Positions 1 to 10,072 of a DNA stretch of 64,000 nucleotides are shown here, piece by piece; position 1 is the first letter of the stretch; every line of letters begins with the position of its first letter. The notes under the pieces were generated by a model that saw only the letters and a program-made list of their open reading frames with translations, was not told the DNA's origin and did no database searches. The position numbers and the translations under genes were made by a program. Origin of the DNA: Kaistia hirudinis (GTDB taxonomy: Bacteria > Pseudomonadota > Alphaproteobacteria > Rhizobiales > Kaistiaceae); assembly GCF_014196455.1 (NCBI RefSeq), contig NZ_JACIDS010000004.1, forward strand, positions 372,001 to 436,000. Direction: 5' to 3'.

Positions 1-490
1 TCTTGAAGGCGGTGTAGCCGATCGCGCGGGCATGCTCGAACAGCGCGCAGAAATCATCATCCGAGAGGTGATAGTCGAGGCCGCTGGCATAGGCCTTGAC
101 CCGCTTCTTGGTGCCGCCGAGCAGCTTCCAGAGCGGCAGGTCGATCTGCTTGGCCGTCAGGTCCCACAGCGCCTGGTCGATGCCTTCGGCGAAGGGGAGC
201 GAGGCGCCGCGGATATTGCCGCCGCGCGGACGGCGGATGCGATGGACGAGCGCCGCCGGCTCCTGGCCTTCGAGGCCCGGCCAGATCTCGACGCGGAACA
301 GGCGGTCGATCTCGGCGAGCGAGGGCAGGGCGTTGAAGAGCGAGGGCACGAAGCCGAGGCCGACGAGGCCGGTGTCGCTGATGAGCTCCAGCGCCGCCAT
401 GTGCGCATGCTCGATCCGGACCTGGCTGTCGCCGATGACGCGGTCACGCGCGAATTGGAAACGGGTCAGTCGATATTCCGCGATGCGCAT
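1..490 (-). CDS. Mandelate racemase/muconate lactonizing enzyme family protein (partial)
   Basis: This is the N-terminal part (about 163 residues) of an enolase-superfamily enzyme; the gene runs off the left edge, so the metal-binding acid residues and catalytic Lys/His of the barrel are not visible. The protein begins MRIAEYRLTRF, continues through the typical capping domain (phrases ISDTGLVGLGFVPSLF and LPFAEGIDQALWDL) and reaches the linker sequence LGGTKKRVKAYASGLDYH, which resembles the LLGG-(x)n-YASG segment of mandelate racemase-group enzymes. Such enzymes abstract a proton alpha to a carboxylate, often as sugar-acid dehydratases or racemases. It is divergent from the GntR-type regulator at 514, separated by only 23 bp, so the regulator probably controls it. 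The substrate cannot be told from this fragment. Confidence 0.85.
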   Translation of the reverse strand, partial: MRIAEYRLTRFQFARDRVIGDSQVRIEHAHMAALELISDTGLVGLGFVPSLFNALPSLAEIDRLFRVEIWPGLEGQEPAALVHRIRRPRGGNIRGASLPFAEGIDQALWDLTAKQIDLPLWKLLGGTKKRVKAYASGLDYHLSDDDFCALFEHARAIGYTAFK

Positions 491-513
491 GATATGAGTC
501 GCCTAATCGATCA

Positions 514-1272
514 ATGTCGAGCTTTGATATGCCACAGAAGCGATCTGATAGATCAGATTGGGCCGAGCTGCAAGACGCCGGCGTCGCTGCACCGCGGGAG
601 AGCGGGGACCGCGAGGGCGATGGCGGTGCTGTCTCGCTGAGCGAGGTGGCCTATGGCCGGATCCTCGAACTCCTGTTCGCGCGCGGTCTGCCGGCCGGTG
701 CGAGCGTGTCGCAGAACGACCTCGTCCGTCTCGTCGGCGTGCCGGTGGCGCCGCTGCGCGATGCTCTCAGGGTGCTGCAGACCGAGGGTCTGCTCACCAT
801 TCATCCGCGCTCCGGCATCCGCTTCGTGAAGGCCGATTTCGAGTTCGCCAAGAACACCTATCAATTCCGCTCGATCCTGGAGCGGCCGGCCGTGCGGGCC
901 TATGCCGAGGCCGGCGCCCTCGCCGCGATGGAGGCGCTCAGCGCCCGGCATGAGCGGGCGATCGAAGCGCTGCAGCGTGACGGCTTCTCGCTGGATATCG
1001 TCCGCGAACTGGTGAAGCTCGACGAGATCCTGCATTTCGAGATCATCGCGGCGCTCGGCAATCCGTTGGTCGAATCGACCTATCGCCGCGTGCACAATTA
1101 CCTGCAGCTGATCCGCCTCGACCGCACGCTGACGGCGCCGCTGGCGCTCAGGACGCTGCGCGAGCATCTCGACCTGCTTACCGCCTGCATGGCCCGCGAC
1201 GCCGACGCCGCCGAAGCCGCGCTGCAGGCGCATTTCGGCAATGCGCTGCAAAGGACGATCGGGATCTTCTGA
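514..1272 (+). CDS. GntR family transcriptional regulator, FCD subfamily
   Basis: A 252-residue DNA-binding regulator. After a variable N-terminus, residues about 45-110 form the GntR winged helix (LSEVAYGRILELLFARGL, then VSQNDLVRLVGVPVAPLRDALRVLQTEGLL, ending GIRFVK). The remainder is an all-helical FCD ligand-binding domain (HERAIEAL, LDEILHFEIIAALGN, REHLDLLTACMARDADAAE), which usually binds a metal and a small organic acid. It is divergent from the enolase-superfamily gene ending at 490 and is likely its local regulator. The start used is ATG 514; ATG 529 is possible. A perfect 7-2-7 inverted repeat lies inside the first codons at 543-558, so the protein may bind its own 5' coding region. 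The ligand is unknown, probably the acid used by the neighbouring enzyme. Confidence 0.88.
   Translation: MSSFDMPQKRSDRSDWAELQDAGVAAPRESGDREGDGGAVSLSEVAYGRILELLFARGLPAGASVSQNDLVRLVGVPVAPLRDALRVLQTEGLLTIHPRSGIRFVKADFEFAKNTYQFRSILERPAVRAYAEAGALAAMEALSARHERAIEALQRDGFSLDIVRELVKLDEILHFEIIAALGNPLVESTYRRVHNYLQLIRLDRTLTAPLALRTLREHLDLLTACMARDADAAEAALQAHFGNALQRTIGIF
543..558. promoter_or_regulatory. Perfect inverted repeat, candidate GntR operator
   Basis: The sequence ATCTGAT-AG-ATCAGAT is a perfect 7-bp dyad with a 2-bp centre. It lies 29 bp inside the GntR gene and 53-68 bp upstream of the divergent enolase-superfamily start codon. Its size and symmetry suit a GntR dimer. That it is the operator is inferred from position and symmetry only. 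Confidence 0.4.
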
Positions 1273-1287
1273 GAAGGGGGAGGCGAA

Positions 1288-1698
1288 ATGGCTTATGCCA
1301 TCAAGGCCGCGATCGTCGAGCCGACGGCGGAGCGCTTCGTCTTCATCGGACAGAAGACCATGTATGGCGGCAGGCGGATCGCCGCGGGCGATCTGGTCTA
1401 TCTGTTCGCGAGTGAAAACGCGGGCGGCTCCGGCCTCGTCGCGCGCGGCATCGTGACGGCTTCGGAGCCCGTTCCTCGGCGTTCCGACCTCCAGCGCCAG
1501 ACGCCGCGGGTCAGCATCGAAATCCAGCGTGCCGCATTGGCCCGCCGCGCCCTCGGGCGGCGTGAGCTGAGAGCCCATGCCGACTGGGATGACGGGCGCC
1601 CCGAGACCGAGCTCAATTTCAAGCTCTATCGCCAGGCGACCGACAAGATCATCGGCATCTCGGACGAGACTGCGGCGTTTCTCGAACGCTGCTTCTAG
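1288..1698 (+). CDS. Small EVE/PUA-like domain protein (hypothetical)
   Basis: A 136-residue soluble protein 15 bp behind the GntR gene with a clear GGGGGAGG ribosome site, so probably cotranscribed. I do not recognise an exact family. The order of motifs, an early GQKTMYGGRRIAAGDLVYLFASEN followed by GLVARGIVTAS and a C-terminal ELNFKLYRQATDKIIGIS, resembles EVE or PUA-like beta-barrel proteins, which bind modified bases or nucleic acid. No signal peptide, membrane segment or catalytic motif is visible. There is no evidence linking it to the sugar-acid metabolism suggested by its neighbours. The fold assignment is tentative. Confidence 0.6.
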   Translation: MAYAIKAAIVEPTAERFVFIGQKTMYGGRRIAAGDLVYLFASENAGGSGLVARGIVTASEPVPRRSDLQRQTPRVSIEIQRAALARRALGRRELRAHADWDDGRPETELNFKLYRQATDKIIGISDETAAFLERCF

Positions 1699-1758
1699 TC
1701 AGGGGCTGGACCCAATCGGGAATGGGTCCAGACGATCGTGGCGTTGCCCGTCCGTCCG

Positions 1759-2682
1759 CTATGCCGTCAGCTTGCGCTTCGACGACAGCATCAGCGCCAC
1801 GACGGTGACGACGAACGGGATCATGTGGATCACCTCGCCCGGGATTTGGGGGAGGATGCCGGGCAGCGCGATGGACAGCGCCTCGAAGGCCCCGAACAGG
1901 ACCGCGGCGATGGCCGTTCCCACCGGATGGCGACGGCCCAGCAGCACGGCGCCGAGCGCGATGAAGCCGCGGCCATTGGTCATGTCGCGCGTGAAGCCGA
2001 CAAAATTGAACATCGCCAGCTGCGCTCCGCCGAGACCGGCCAGCATGCCGGAGGCGATGAGGCCGTAGGTGCGCAGCTTGTTCGGCGAGATGCCGGCCGC
2101 TTCCGCCGCGGGCGGGTATTCGCCGACGGCGCGGAACCGCAATCCGCCCGGCATCCGGTACAGGAAATACCAGATCGCGAAGACCATGAAGGCGCCGAGC
2201 CAGGTCAGGTAGGAATGGCCGGAGAACATCTGCGTCACGACGGGCCCGACGACCGGGATGGGGTCGAGGAACGACAGGTCCAGCTCCGGGATCGCCGCCG
2301 AAAGGACGCGGCCGATCGAGGTGCCCTTGTCGCCCGTGGCGAGGTTGAGTGCCGTCACCGTACCGCCGGCGGCGATGATGTTGATGGCGAAGCCGACCAG
2401 GATGACGTCGGCCTTGAAGCGCAGATGGAAGAGCGCCATGACCGCGCCGAGCGCGCCGCCCGCGACCATGCCGGCGGCGACGCCGACATACCAGGGCGCA
2501 TAGGCGGAGACGAGCACCGCCGTCAGGCAGGAAATCAGCATCATGCCTTCGAGGGCAACGTTGAGCGAGCCGACGAGATCGGACAGCAGGCCGCCGAGCG
2601 AGGCGAACAGGATCGGCGTCGTCGTGCGGATGATCGCAGCGACGAAGGCGGCCGAGAACACCGTGTTGAGGATCAGTTCCAT
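1759..2682 (-). CDS. BMP-type nucleoside ABC transporter, inner-membrane permease 2
   Basis: A 307-residue polytopic membrane protein of the BPD_transp_2 family (YufQ/NupQ-like). It has hydrophobic helices throughout, with the family marker LGGLLSDLVGSLNVALEGMML near residue 28, the loop GFAINIIAAGGT in the middle, and the cytoplasmic coupling segment RAVGEYPPAAEAAGISPNKLR near residue 210. It forms the membrane channel with the permease encoded just upstream (its stop overlaps this start by one base), driven by the ATPase at 3746 and fed by the BMP binding protein at 5437. Characterised BMP-type systems import purine or pyrimidine nucleosides; the adjacent nucleoside hydrolase and deaminase-like amidohydrolase fit that. 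It is the last gene of this minus-strand transporter operon. Confidence 0.92.
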   Translation of the reverse strand: MELILNTVFSAAFVAAIIRTTTPILFASLGGLLSDLVGSLNVALEGMMLISCLTAVLVSAYAPWYVGVAAGMVAGGALGAVMALFHLRFKADVILVGFAINIIAAGGTVTALNLATGDKGTSIGRVLSAAIPELDLSFLDPIPVVGPVVTQMFSGHSYLTWLGAFMVFAIWYFLYRMPGGLRFRAVGEYPPAAEAAGISPNKLRTYGLIASGMLAGLGGAQLAMFNFVGFTRDMTNGRGFIALGAVLLGRRHPVGTAIAAVLFGAFEALSIALPGILPQIPGEVIHMIPFVVTVVALMLSSKRKLTA

Positions 2683-3745
2683 TAGCTCGCCTCGGCAGCG
2701 GACCGGCCGCCCATGATGCGATTGAGCAGGGCGCGGCCCGGCAAAGTGAAGGACGATGCGACGAGCAGGATGACGATGCCCTGCACTATGCCGATCACCT
2801 CGGCGGGGACGTCCGTCCGGTAGCCCATCAGCGCGGCGCCCTGGCGCAGATAGCCATAGCCGAGCGCGACGAAGGGAATGGCGAGCGGCCGGTTGCGGGC
2901 GACGATGGCGATCAGGATGCCCTCGAAGGAGAGGCCTGCCTCGAAGCCGGCGGCGAGTTTCGCAAAGCCCGTGCCCTGCACGAACAGCGCGCCGAGCAGG
3001 CCGCCGATCGCGCCGGAGACCGTCATCGCGCTGACCATGATGAAGTTCGAGCGGATGCCCGAATAGGCGGCGAAGCGCGCATTGTGGCCCGTGAGGCGCA
3101 GCTTGAGGCCCCAGGCGGTGCGATAGAGCAGGAACCAGACGACGACGACCGTGACGAGCGCGAGCACCAGGCCGAGATCCATGCGCGTGCGCGCGATGAA
3201 GGCGGGATAGACGGCCGTCGGCGGGAAGGGATCGGACGCCGTGAGGCCGCTTTTCGGCGAGGCGAGGTAGAGGCGCAGCATCATCGCCGTGAAGTCGTAC
3301 GCGATGTAGTTGAGCATCAGCGAGGAGACGATCTCGTTGGCGTTCAGCTTGGCCTTGGCATAGCCGGGAATGAAGCCGAGGAGGGCGCCCCCAAGCATCG
3401 CCGCGATGGCGCCAAGCGGGATCGAAATCCAGGAGAGGCCGAGCGGCGAGAGCGCGATCGTCGAGGCCAGCAGGCCGCCGATATAGACCTGTCCCTGCAC
3501 GCCGAGCGCGAATTGCCGCGCCTGGAACACGAGCGAGAAGGCGAGGCCGGCGAGCGCGAGCTTCGAGGCGTCGTCGATCCAGGTGCCGACGGTGCGCTTC
3601 GAGGAGAGCGGGCCAGTCAGGAAGGTCTGGAAGGTTTCGAGCGGCGTCTTCGAGGACAGGAGGATGATCACCAGCGCCACGGCGAGGGCGATGACGGCCG
3701 CGAAGATCATGCGGCCGGTTTCGGACAGGATCAGCTTGCCCTGGG

Positions 3746-3749
<4 letters not shown>
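2682..3749 (-). CDS. BMP-type nucleoside ABC transporter, inner-membrane permease 1
   Basis: A 355-residue BPD_transp_2 permease (YufP/NupP-like) with about ten hydrophobic segments. Family markers include LGVQGQVYIGG near residue 88, AKLNANEIVSSLMLNYIA near 136 and GHNARFAAYSGI near 223. The N-terminal extra membrane segment (FAAVIALAVALVIILLSS) is usual for the larger of the two permeases. Its start overlaps the ATPase stop by 4 bp and it abuts the second permease, so all are translated as one unit. It forms the heterodimeric channel of a nucleoside-type importer. Confidence 0.92.
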
Positions 3750-5293
<1,544 letters not shown>

Positions 5294-5397
5294 CGGGTCC
5301 GGAACTTCAGGCGGCCGGCATTGCCGGGGACCAAGCCGCAAGATCGTGACGAGGCTCTGGCAACGAGCCCAAGGGTTCTCAAAGGCGAACAAAGGCC

Positions 5398-5429
5398 GGC
5401 GGGCGGCCGGATGTCCCCGGCCGCCCGCC
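5398..5429 (-). repeat. Intergenic 13-bp hairpin between binding protein and ATPase
   Basis: Arms 5398-5410 and 5417-5429 are perfectly complementary (GGCGGGCGGCCGG and its complement) around the loop ATGTCC. On the transcribed minus strand it begins 8 bp after the BMP gene stop and is not followed by a T run, so it looks more like a 3' mRNA stabiliser or partial attenuator than a full terminator. It would favour high binding-protein expression relative to the membrane genes. Confidence 0.7.
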
Positions 5430-5436
5430 GTGCGCC

Positions 5437-6498
5437 TTAGTTCATGGTCGTCTCGACCTTGATCTCACCGGAGATGATCTTCTGCTCCTGCTCCTTGACT
5501 TCCTTGCGGACAGCCTCGGGAACGAGCGCGTCGTAGTACTTGTTCTCGGAGATGCCGACGGCGCCTTCCTGCAGGCCGAGGATCGACGACGTGCCATACT
5601 TGGCGGTGCCGTCCACGGTCTGCTTCAGGATCAGGAAGAGCGACTCGCCGACGCGCTTCTCGACCGAGGTCAGGATGACTTCGGCCTGGGCCGGGTCGGT
5701 CGCGGCGAAGATCGTCGCCTGGTCGCTGTCGACGCCGATCGCGAGCTTCTTGTCGTCGCGCGCCGCCTGCAGCGCGCCGATGCCGGTCGAGCCGGCGATC
5801 GGGAAGATCACGTCCGCGCCCTGCTGGATCTGCGCCAGAGCCAGTTCCTTGCCCTTGGCAGGGTCATTGAACGGCGTGGCCGAATTGACAGTGGCGCGGA
5901 GCAACTTGGCGTTCGGGTTGGCCGCCTTGGCGCCCTGTTCGAAGCCGACGACGAATTCGAGGATCACGGAGCCCTCGGTGCCGAGGATCTGGCCGAGCGT
6001 GCCGGTCTTCGAAACCTTGGCCGCCGCATAGCCGGCGAGATAGGCCGCCGTCGAGGTGCGGTACTGGACCGAGAGGACGTTGTCGAAGCCGCCCTTCGAA
6101 TAGTCGACCGTGTCGTCGAACAGGATGAACTTCTTGTCCGGGTACTGCGGCGCGATGTCGGCGACGAAGCCGGCCATGTCGAACGTGCCGGCGATGATGA
6201 CGTCATAGTCGCCATCGGCCGCGTCAGCGAGCGCAGGCTGCCACTTGCCGCGATCATAGCCGGGCTCGATCGTCTTCACGGTGACAGGCAATTCCTTCAT
6301 CGCCTGATCCATGCCGCGCTGGGCCGAATCGAAGAAGCTCTTGTCGCCGAGCGTGCCGTTCAGCACCAGCGCGACCTTGAGCGGGTGTTCTTTCGTGTAG
6401 GTGGACTCGGCATGTGCCGGAAGGGCTGCCATGCCGAGGCCCGTCGCCACGGTCAGCGCCGCGGCGCCCTGGGACAGCGCCTTCAAAACCTTCTTCAT
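5437..6498 (-). CDS. BMP family periplasmic nucleoside-binding protein
   Basis: A 353-residue extracytoplasmic binding protein. It starts MKKVLKALSQGAAALTVATG with a Sec signal peptide cleaved near AHA-ES. The mature part has the BMP domain: KVALVLNGTLGDKSFFDSAQRG near the N-terminus, EPGYDRGKWQPALADAADGD, and DVIFPIAGSTGIGALQA near residue 230. BMP/PnrA-like proteins bind nucleosides and hand them to the ABC permeases. It is the first gene of the transporter operon that continues to 1759; a candidate promoter lies at 6608-6635. A strong hairpin follows the stop codon. Substrate inferred as a purine-type nucleoside from the family and the flanking nucleoside hydrolase; not proven. Confidence 0.93.
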   Translation of the reverse strand: MKKVLKALSQGAAALTVATGLGMAALPAHAESTYTKEHPLKVALVLNGTLGDKSFFDSAQRGMDQAMKELPVTVKTIEPGYDRGKWQPALADAADGDYDVIIAGTFDMAGFVADIAPQYPDKKFILFDDTVDYSKGGFDNVLSVQYRTSTAAYLAGYAAAKVSKTGTLGQILGTEGSVILEFVVGFEQGAKAANPNAKLLRATVNSATPFNDPAKGKELALAQIQQGADVIFPIAGSTGIGALQAARDDKKLAIGVDSDQATIFAATDPAQAEVILTSVEKRVGESLFLILKQTVDGTAKYGTSSILGLQEGAVGISENKYYDALVPEAVRKEVKEQEQKIISGEIKVETTMN

Positions 6499-6607
6499 CG
6501 AACTGGTCTCCCTGCCGATTGGCTGTGACGCTCGAACGACGCCACATTCTTGACGAATCCACAAGGGCCGTCGCCGCCTGCGCAGCGCGACACCGGGATG
6601 GGAGGCC

Positions 6608-6635
6608 ATCCTATGAGGGCCTAATTTTAGTGCAA
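6608..6635 (-). promoter_or_regulatory. Candidate sigma-70-like promoter for the BMP operon
   Basis: On the minus strand TTGCAC (6630-6635) and TAGGAT (6608-6613) are separated by 16 bp in one of the few AT-rich patches of this gap. Transcription would leave a leader of roughly 100 nt before ATG 6498. Assigned on consensus match alone. Confidence 0.35.
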
Positions 6636-6775
6636 GCTCAAAAACTGTCGCCCTGGCGTGCAAAGCTTGGGCGATTGCAGCCGATGGTCGTGGATTTCCG
6701 GGTCGCTCGCGCCTGTCTGGGTCCGCAGGCACGCCACCCCACGGGTGCCATGTGGCTAGCGCCGGCGGGGCGATG

Positions 6776-6820
6776 ATCAAAAAGCAGGCAAAATGCGACG
6801 CCGGCCACGGCGGGGCCGGC
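6776..6820 (-). terminator. Hairpin with T-rich tail downstream of nucleoside hydrolase
   Basis: GCCGGCC at 6800-6806 pairs with GGCCGGC at 6814-6820. On the minus strand it is followed by GTCGCATTTTGCCTGCTTTTT, a broken T tract. It sits about 95 bp after the hydrolase stop. The interrupted T tract makes it a moderate terminator candidate. Confidence 0.45.
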
Positions 6821-6914
6821 CGCTCCATCCACGGCTTTTTTTCGCGTGGGACGGCTCGCCGCGACCGATGCGCGACCGCGTCGAGGTCGGCGCCAGCGAC
6901 GCTGCGAACCGGCT

Positions 6915-7871
6915 TCAGCCGGTTTCGCAGAGGCGCTCGATCGCGCCGAGGAACAGCGCCTTGAAGCGCGGCACATCGATGCCGTCGACGGTGCTGATCG
7001 GCGGCAGTCCCCATTTGGGCGGTTCGTCGAAGATCGTCGCGCCGCGGGCATAGAGGCCGCCGCATTCGACGGCGACGCCGGCGCGCACGATCGTCGTCGC
7101 GATTTCGGGATCGACGAGCACGGCGGCGGCGAGCGGGTCGGGCGGCGCGAAGCCGTCGGTCCCGCCATAGGCGATGGTGACGCGGCGGAGCTGGTCGACC
7201 AGTGCCTTCAGGAAGGCGTGGCGCGCGCCGGTTCGGGCCCGCGCGAACACGGCGTCGAGTTCCGCGCCGGAGAGCGTCGCGTCGACGCAGGGCTCCCAGG
7301 GCACGAGCTCGGTCGGCGCGGCCAGCGCGAGCACGATGGCGGCGGCTTCCGGATCCGCGAGGATGTTGAACTCCGCCGCGCCGGTGACATTGCCGCGGCC
7401 CCGCGACGTGCCGCCCATGATCACCAGCCGGCCGATGCCGGCGACGAGCGCAGGTTCGGTCCTGAGCGCCAGAGCGAGATTGGTGAGCGGGCCGAGCGCC
7501 AGGATGTCGAGCGGCCCTTCCGTCATCGCCCGACGGAGCGCAGATCGGAGGAAATCGACGCCGTCCTTTGAGGCGAGTGGCGGCAGGTGCGCGGGCCGCG
7601 GCGCGCCGCCGAGGCCGTCATCGCCGTGCACGTCGGCCGCGTTGATCGCCGCGCCGATCAGCGGGCGGTCGGCGCCGGCATGGACCGGCGCGTCGATGCC
7701 GAGCACGGCGAGCGTCGCGAGGATGTTGTCGCTCGCCTGGCCGAGCGAGACATTGCCGAAGACCGTGGTGACGAAATCCGGCGCCCGGCCGCTCGCGGCC
7801 AGAACGGCGAGCGCCATCGCGTCGTCCGTGCCGCCATCCGTATCGACGAGAAGCTGTCTCTGCATCATCAC
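6915..7871 (-). CDS. Nucleoside hydrolase (IunH/URH family)
   Basis: About 318 residues. It hydrolyses the N-glycosidic bond of a nucleoside to a base and a sugar. The calcium-binding signature is VDTDGGTDDAMA at the N-terminus; GPLTNLALAL, VIMGGTSRGRGN and AEFNILADPEAA follow in family order. The C-terminal metal motif is PPDPLAA, so the His that precedes the aspartate in most members (HDPLA) is absent, which suggests altered substrate handling. Starts GTG 7871, ATG 7868 and ATG 7865 are all possible; all overlap or touch the stop of the upstream amidohydrolase, so the two are translationally coupled. With the adjacent transporter and deaminase-like enzyme it likely processes imported nucleosides. 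Confidence 0.9.
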   Translation of the reverse strand: MMMQRQLLVDTDGGTDDAMALAVLAASGRAPDFVTTVFGNVSLGQASDNILATLAVLGIDAPVHAGADRPLIGAAINAADVHGDDGLGGAPRPAHLPPLASKDGVDFLRSALRRAMTEGPLDILALGPLTNLALALRTEPALVAGIGRLVIMGGTSRGRGNVTGAAEFNILADPEAAAIVLALAAPTELVPWEPCVDATLSGAELDAVFARARTGARHAFLKALVDQLRRVTIAYGGTDGFAPPDPLAAAVLVDPEIATTIVRAGVAVECGGLYARGATIFDEPPKWGLPPISTVDGIDVPRFKALFLGAIERLCETG

Positions 7872-9211
7872 GCCGCCTTTTTCGCCGCCGCGACCCGCGC
7901 CCAGAAGGCGCGATAGGCCGCGTCATAGTCGCTGCGGATCGCGCCGAACGGGCGCCGCGTCAGCCGGCGGTCGCGCACGAGCTGTTCGCCGGCGACGAAG
8001 ACATGGCGCGTGTCGCGGCCGGAGCCGGAATAGACCAGCAGCGTTGCAAGGTCCGGCGTGTTGGAATAGCCCGGCCCGGAAATGTCGATCGCGACGAGGT
8101 CGGCGGACTTGCCGATCTCGAGGCTGCCGATCTCGTGGTCGAGGCCGAGCGCCCGCGCACCCTCGATCGTCGCCATGCGAACGAGTTCGCGCGAGGAAAC
8201 GGGCTGCGCCCGGCCCTCGCGATGCGAGGCGACGAGGCCGGCGACGCGCATCTCGCTCACCATGTCATAGGCATTGTTGGCCGCGACATTGTCGGTTCCG
8301 AGGGCGACGGTGACGCCGGTTTCGCGCAGCGGCACGACCGGGCAGATCGCCTCGCGCCCGGACCGCAGGCCCGCCGAGGCGCAGTGCGCGACCGAGGCGG
8401 CTTCCGCGCGGGCGAAGACGGCGATGTCTTCGTCCGAAAGATCGAGGCAATGGGCGGCATGGATGCGGCCATTGAAGAAGCCGGCCTTTTCGAGCGCCAC
8501 CGAGGCGGTTGTGCCGTAGCGCTCGAGCGTCAGCTCGTTGTCCTCGGGACCGCAGGCCATATGCAGATGGATGCCGCAGCCGAGCCGGTTCGCGACCTTC
8601 ACCTCCTCGGTGAGCAGCGCTTCGGTATTGTCGACATAGGGCGCATGCGGGCCGAACCAGGGAATGATCCGCCCATCGGCCGAGCGCTGGCCCTCGACGA
8701 AGGCCGACGCCTTCGCAAGCTCTTCCGTGCCGCGCGCGGCGTCGCCGAGCTGCACGATGCCATAGGCGATGACGGCGCGAAGGCCCGCCGTGGCCGCGGC
8801 GGCGGCGATCTCCTCGGCGAAGAAATACTGGTCGCAGAAGGTGGTCGTGCCCGAGAGCGCCATCTCGGCGCAGGAGAGCGCCACGGCCGGCGCCATATCC
8901 TCGGCGACCATCGCAAGCTCCGGCTCGCGGATCGCATTGTACCAGCCATCCATGGTGAGGAGGCTCTGCCCCTCGGCATGGCCGCGGAACAGGATCATGG
9001 CGCTGTGGGTATGCGCATTGACGAGGCCGGGCATCAGGACATGCCCGGAAAGGTCGATCACCTCGTCGAAACCGCGCGCGCCAGGCCGCATCGATGCGGG
9101 CCCGAGATCGGCAATCCGCCCGTCCTCGATCACCAGCCAGCCATCATCGATGACGCGATCCTGGCGATCGACGGTGAGAAGTGCGGCGCTGTGGAGGAGG
9201 ATGCGAGTCAT
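7868..9211 (-). CDS. Amidohydrolase, MTA/SAH or guanine deaminase-like (TRZ/ATZ family)
   Basis: A 447-residue metal-dependent deaminase-type hydrolase. The N-terminal beta-sandwich precedes NAHTHSAMILFRG (metal ligands HxH), then CDQYFF, FGPHAPYVDNTE, GIHLHMACGPEDNE (metal His), AHCLDLSDEDIAVFA, SVAHCASAGLRSG and VALGTDNVAANNAYDM (metal Asp). This order and spacing match methylthioadenosine/S-adenosylhomocysteine deaminases and related aminohydrolases. It is the first gene of a two-gene unit with the nucleoside hydrolase and lies next to a nucleoside importer, with methionine salvage genes 4 kb away; deamination of MTA or another purine nucleoside is the inference. A different purine or triazine substrate cannot be excluded. 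Confidence 0.85.
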   Translation of the reverse strand: MTRILLHSAALLTVDRQDRVIDDGWLVIEDGRIADLGPASMRPGARGFDEVIDLSGHVLMPGLVNAHTHSAMILFRGHAEGQSLLTMDGWYNAIREPELAMVAEDMAPAVALSCAEMALSGTTTFCDQYFFAEEIAAAAATAGLRAVIAYGIVQLGDAARGTEELAKASAFVEGQRSADGRIIPWFGPHAPYVDNTEALLTEEVKVANRLGCGIHLHMACGPEDNELTLERYGTTASVALEKAGFFNGRIHAAHCLDLSDEDIAVFARAEAASVAHCASAGLRSGREAICPVVPLRETGVTVALGTDNVAANNAYDMVSEMRVAGLVASHREGRAQPVSSRELVRMATIEGARALGLDHEIGSLEIGKSADLVAIDISGPGYSNTPDLATLLVYSGSGRDTRHVFVAGEQLVRDRRLTRRPFGAIRSDYDAAYRAFWARVAAAKKAA

Positions 9212-9282
9212 GATAACAATTCAACTACGGATGGGGTTGATTTAGTCGGCGATGCTGCTGCACTGATGCACGAAGCGACCCT

Positions 9283-10053
9283 ATGTCGACAAGGTGCTCC
9301 ACGCCTTCGGAGGACGGTTGTGCAAGGGCCGAAAAATATCGCGTCGACGTGATGCAGGGCTTGGCCGGAAGTTCTGACCGGCGCTTCAGGGATGGGACCG
9401 TGAACGGCGAGGGGACGAGCGATCTCAATCGAAGTGGCTGGGAGGCGATCGGAGCGAGCGTTGTTTCGCCCTATCTCGGCTACCAGCACTACCGCGATGG
9501 GCTCATGGCCCTCATCGACGCGCTTCCGGGCGGTGGACGCGTGCTCGATCTAGGATGCGGGCCGGGCACTACCGTTGCCAAGCTGCTTGCTGATCGAGGG
9601 TTCGAGGTTGTGGGCGTTGATTTCGCCGAAGAGATGATCGCGGCGGCACGGCAAGCGGTTCCAGGCGCGACCTTCGTCTGCCAGTCGATGACGGAGATCT
9701 CCTACCAGGCTGAATTCGATGCGGTCGTCGCCAGCTACTCGATGCTTTGCCTGGATCCCGCCTCGTTCGGTGTCGTTGCCGCCAAGATCGCCAAGGCGCT
9801 AAGGCCGGGAGGTCGGTGCTTCGTCGCGCTCAACGAAGCGGCCGATGGCGAAGACGCTGATGCCGTAGCGATGGTCAATATCGCCGGCCAGGACATGTAC
9901 AGCCGCGCCTATACCGAGGAGGAGGTCATACGACTCTTCGCGGACATGAACTTGCTGTCGGTCGGTCGAGCGCTCGTGCGCACCGAAATGTTCGGTGACG
10001 AACGGAGTATTGTGTTTGTGTTCGGCAAGGCAGGTGATTCAGTCACTGCCTGA
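9283..10053 (+). CDS. Class I SAM-dependent methyltransferase
   Basis: A 256-residue open frame with a Methyltransf_11/25 Rossmann domain. The SAM motif is GGRVLDLGCGPGTTVAKLLADRG (glycine-rich motif I), followed by VVGVDFAEEMI (acidic loop), FDAVVASYSMLCLD and LRPGGRCFVALNE. Substrate unknown. The N-terminal 20-odd residues are not family-like; an ATG at 9352 (MQGLAGSSD) is a plausible alternative start. Codon use is less extreme in G/C third positions than neighbours (for example runs such as cttgctgatcgaggg), which it shares with the molybdenum hydroxylase genes that follow, consistent with a transferred segment. It is divergent from the amidohydrolase. Confidence 0.85.
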   Translation: MSTRCSTPSEDGCARAEKYRVDVMQGLAGSSDRRFRDGTVNGEGTSDLNRSGWEAIGASVVSPYLGYQHYRDGLMALIDALPGGGRVLDLGCGPGTTVAKLLADRGFEVVGVDFAEEMIAAARQAVPGATFVCQSMTEISYQAEFDAVVASYSMLCLDPASFGVVAAKIAKALRPGGRCFVALNEAADGEDADAVAMVNIAGQDMYSRAYTEEEVIRLFADMNLLSVGRALVRTEMFGDERSIVFVFGKAGDSVTA

Positions 10054-10072
10054 GTGAAAAGTCGCGGTCGTG

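Larger units (their letters stand above)
6499..6914. other. Intergenic region between nucleoside hydrolase and BMP gene
   Basis: No gene is visible in these 416 bp. Both flanking genes are on the minus strand. The region holds a candidate promoter for the BMP operon and a GC-rich hairpin followed by T-rich sequence that could end transcription from the upstream nucleoside hydrolase operon. The stop of the hydrolase is itself inside a small hairpin at 6904-6928. Confidence 0.6.

Noticed and set aside
6775-6914. Possible small gene in the gap after the nucleoside hydrolase
   Set aside because: Short frames here have no ribosome site or family-like sequence, and the region is better explained by hairpins.
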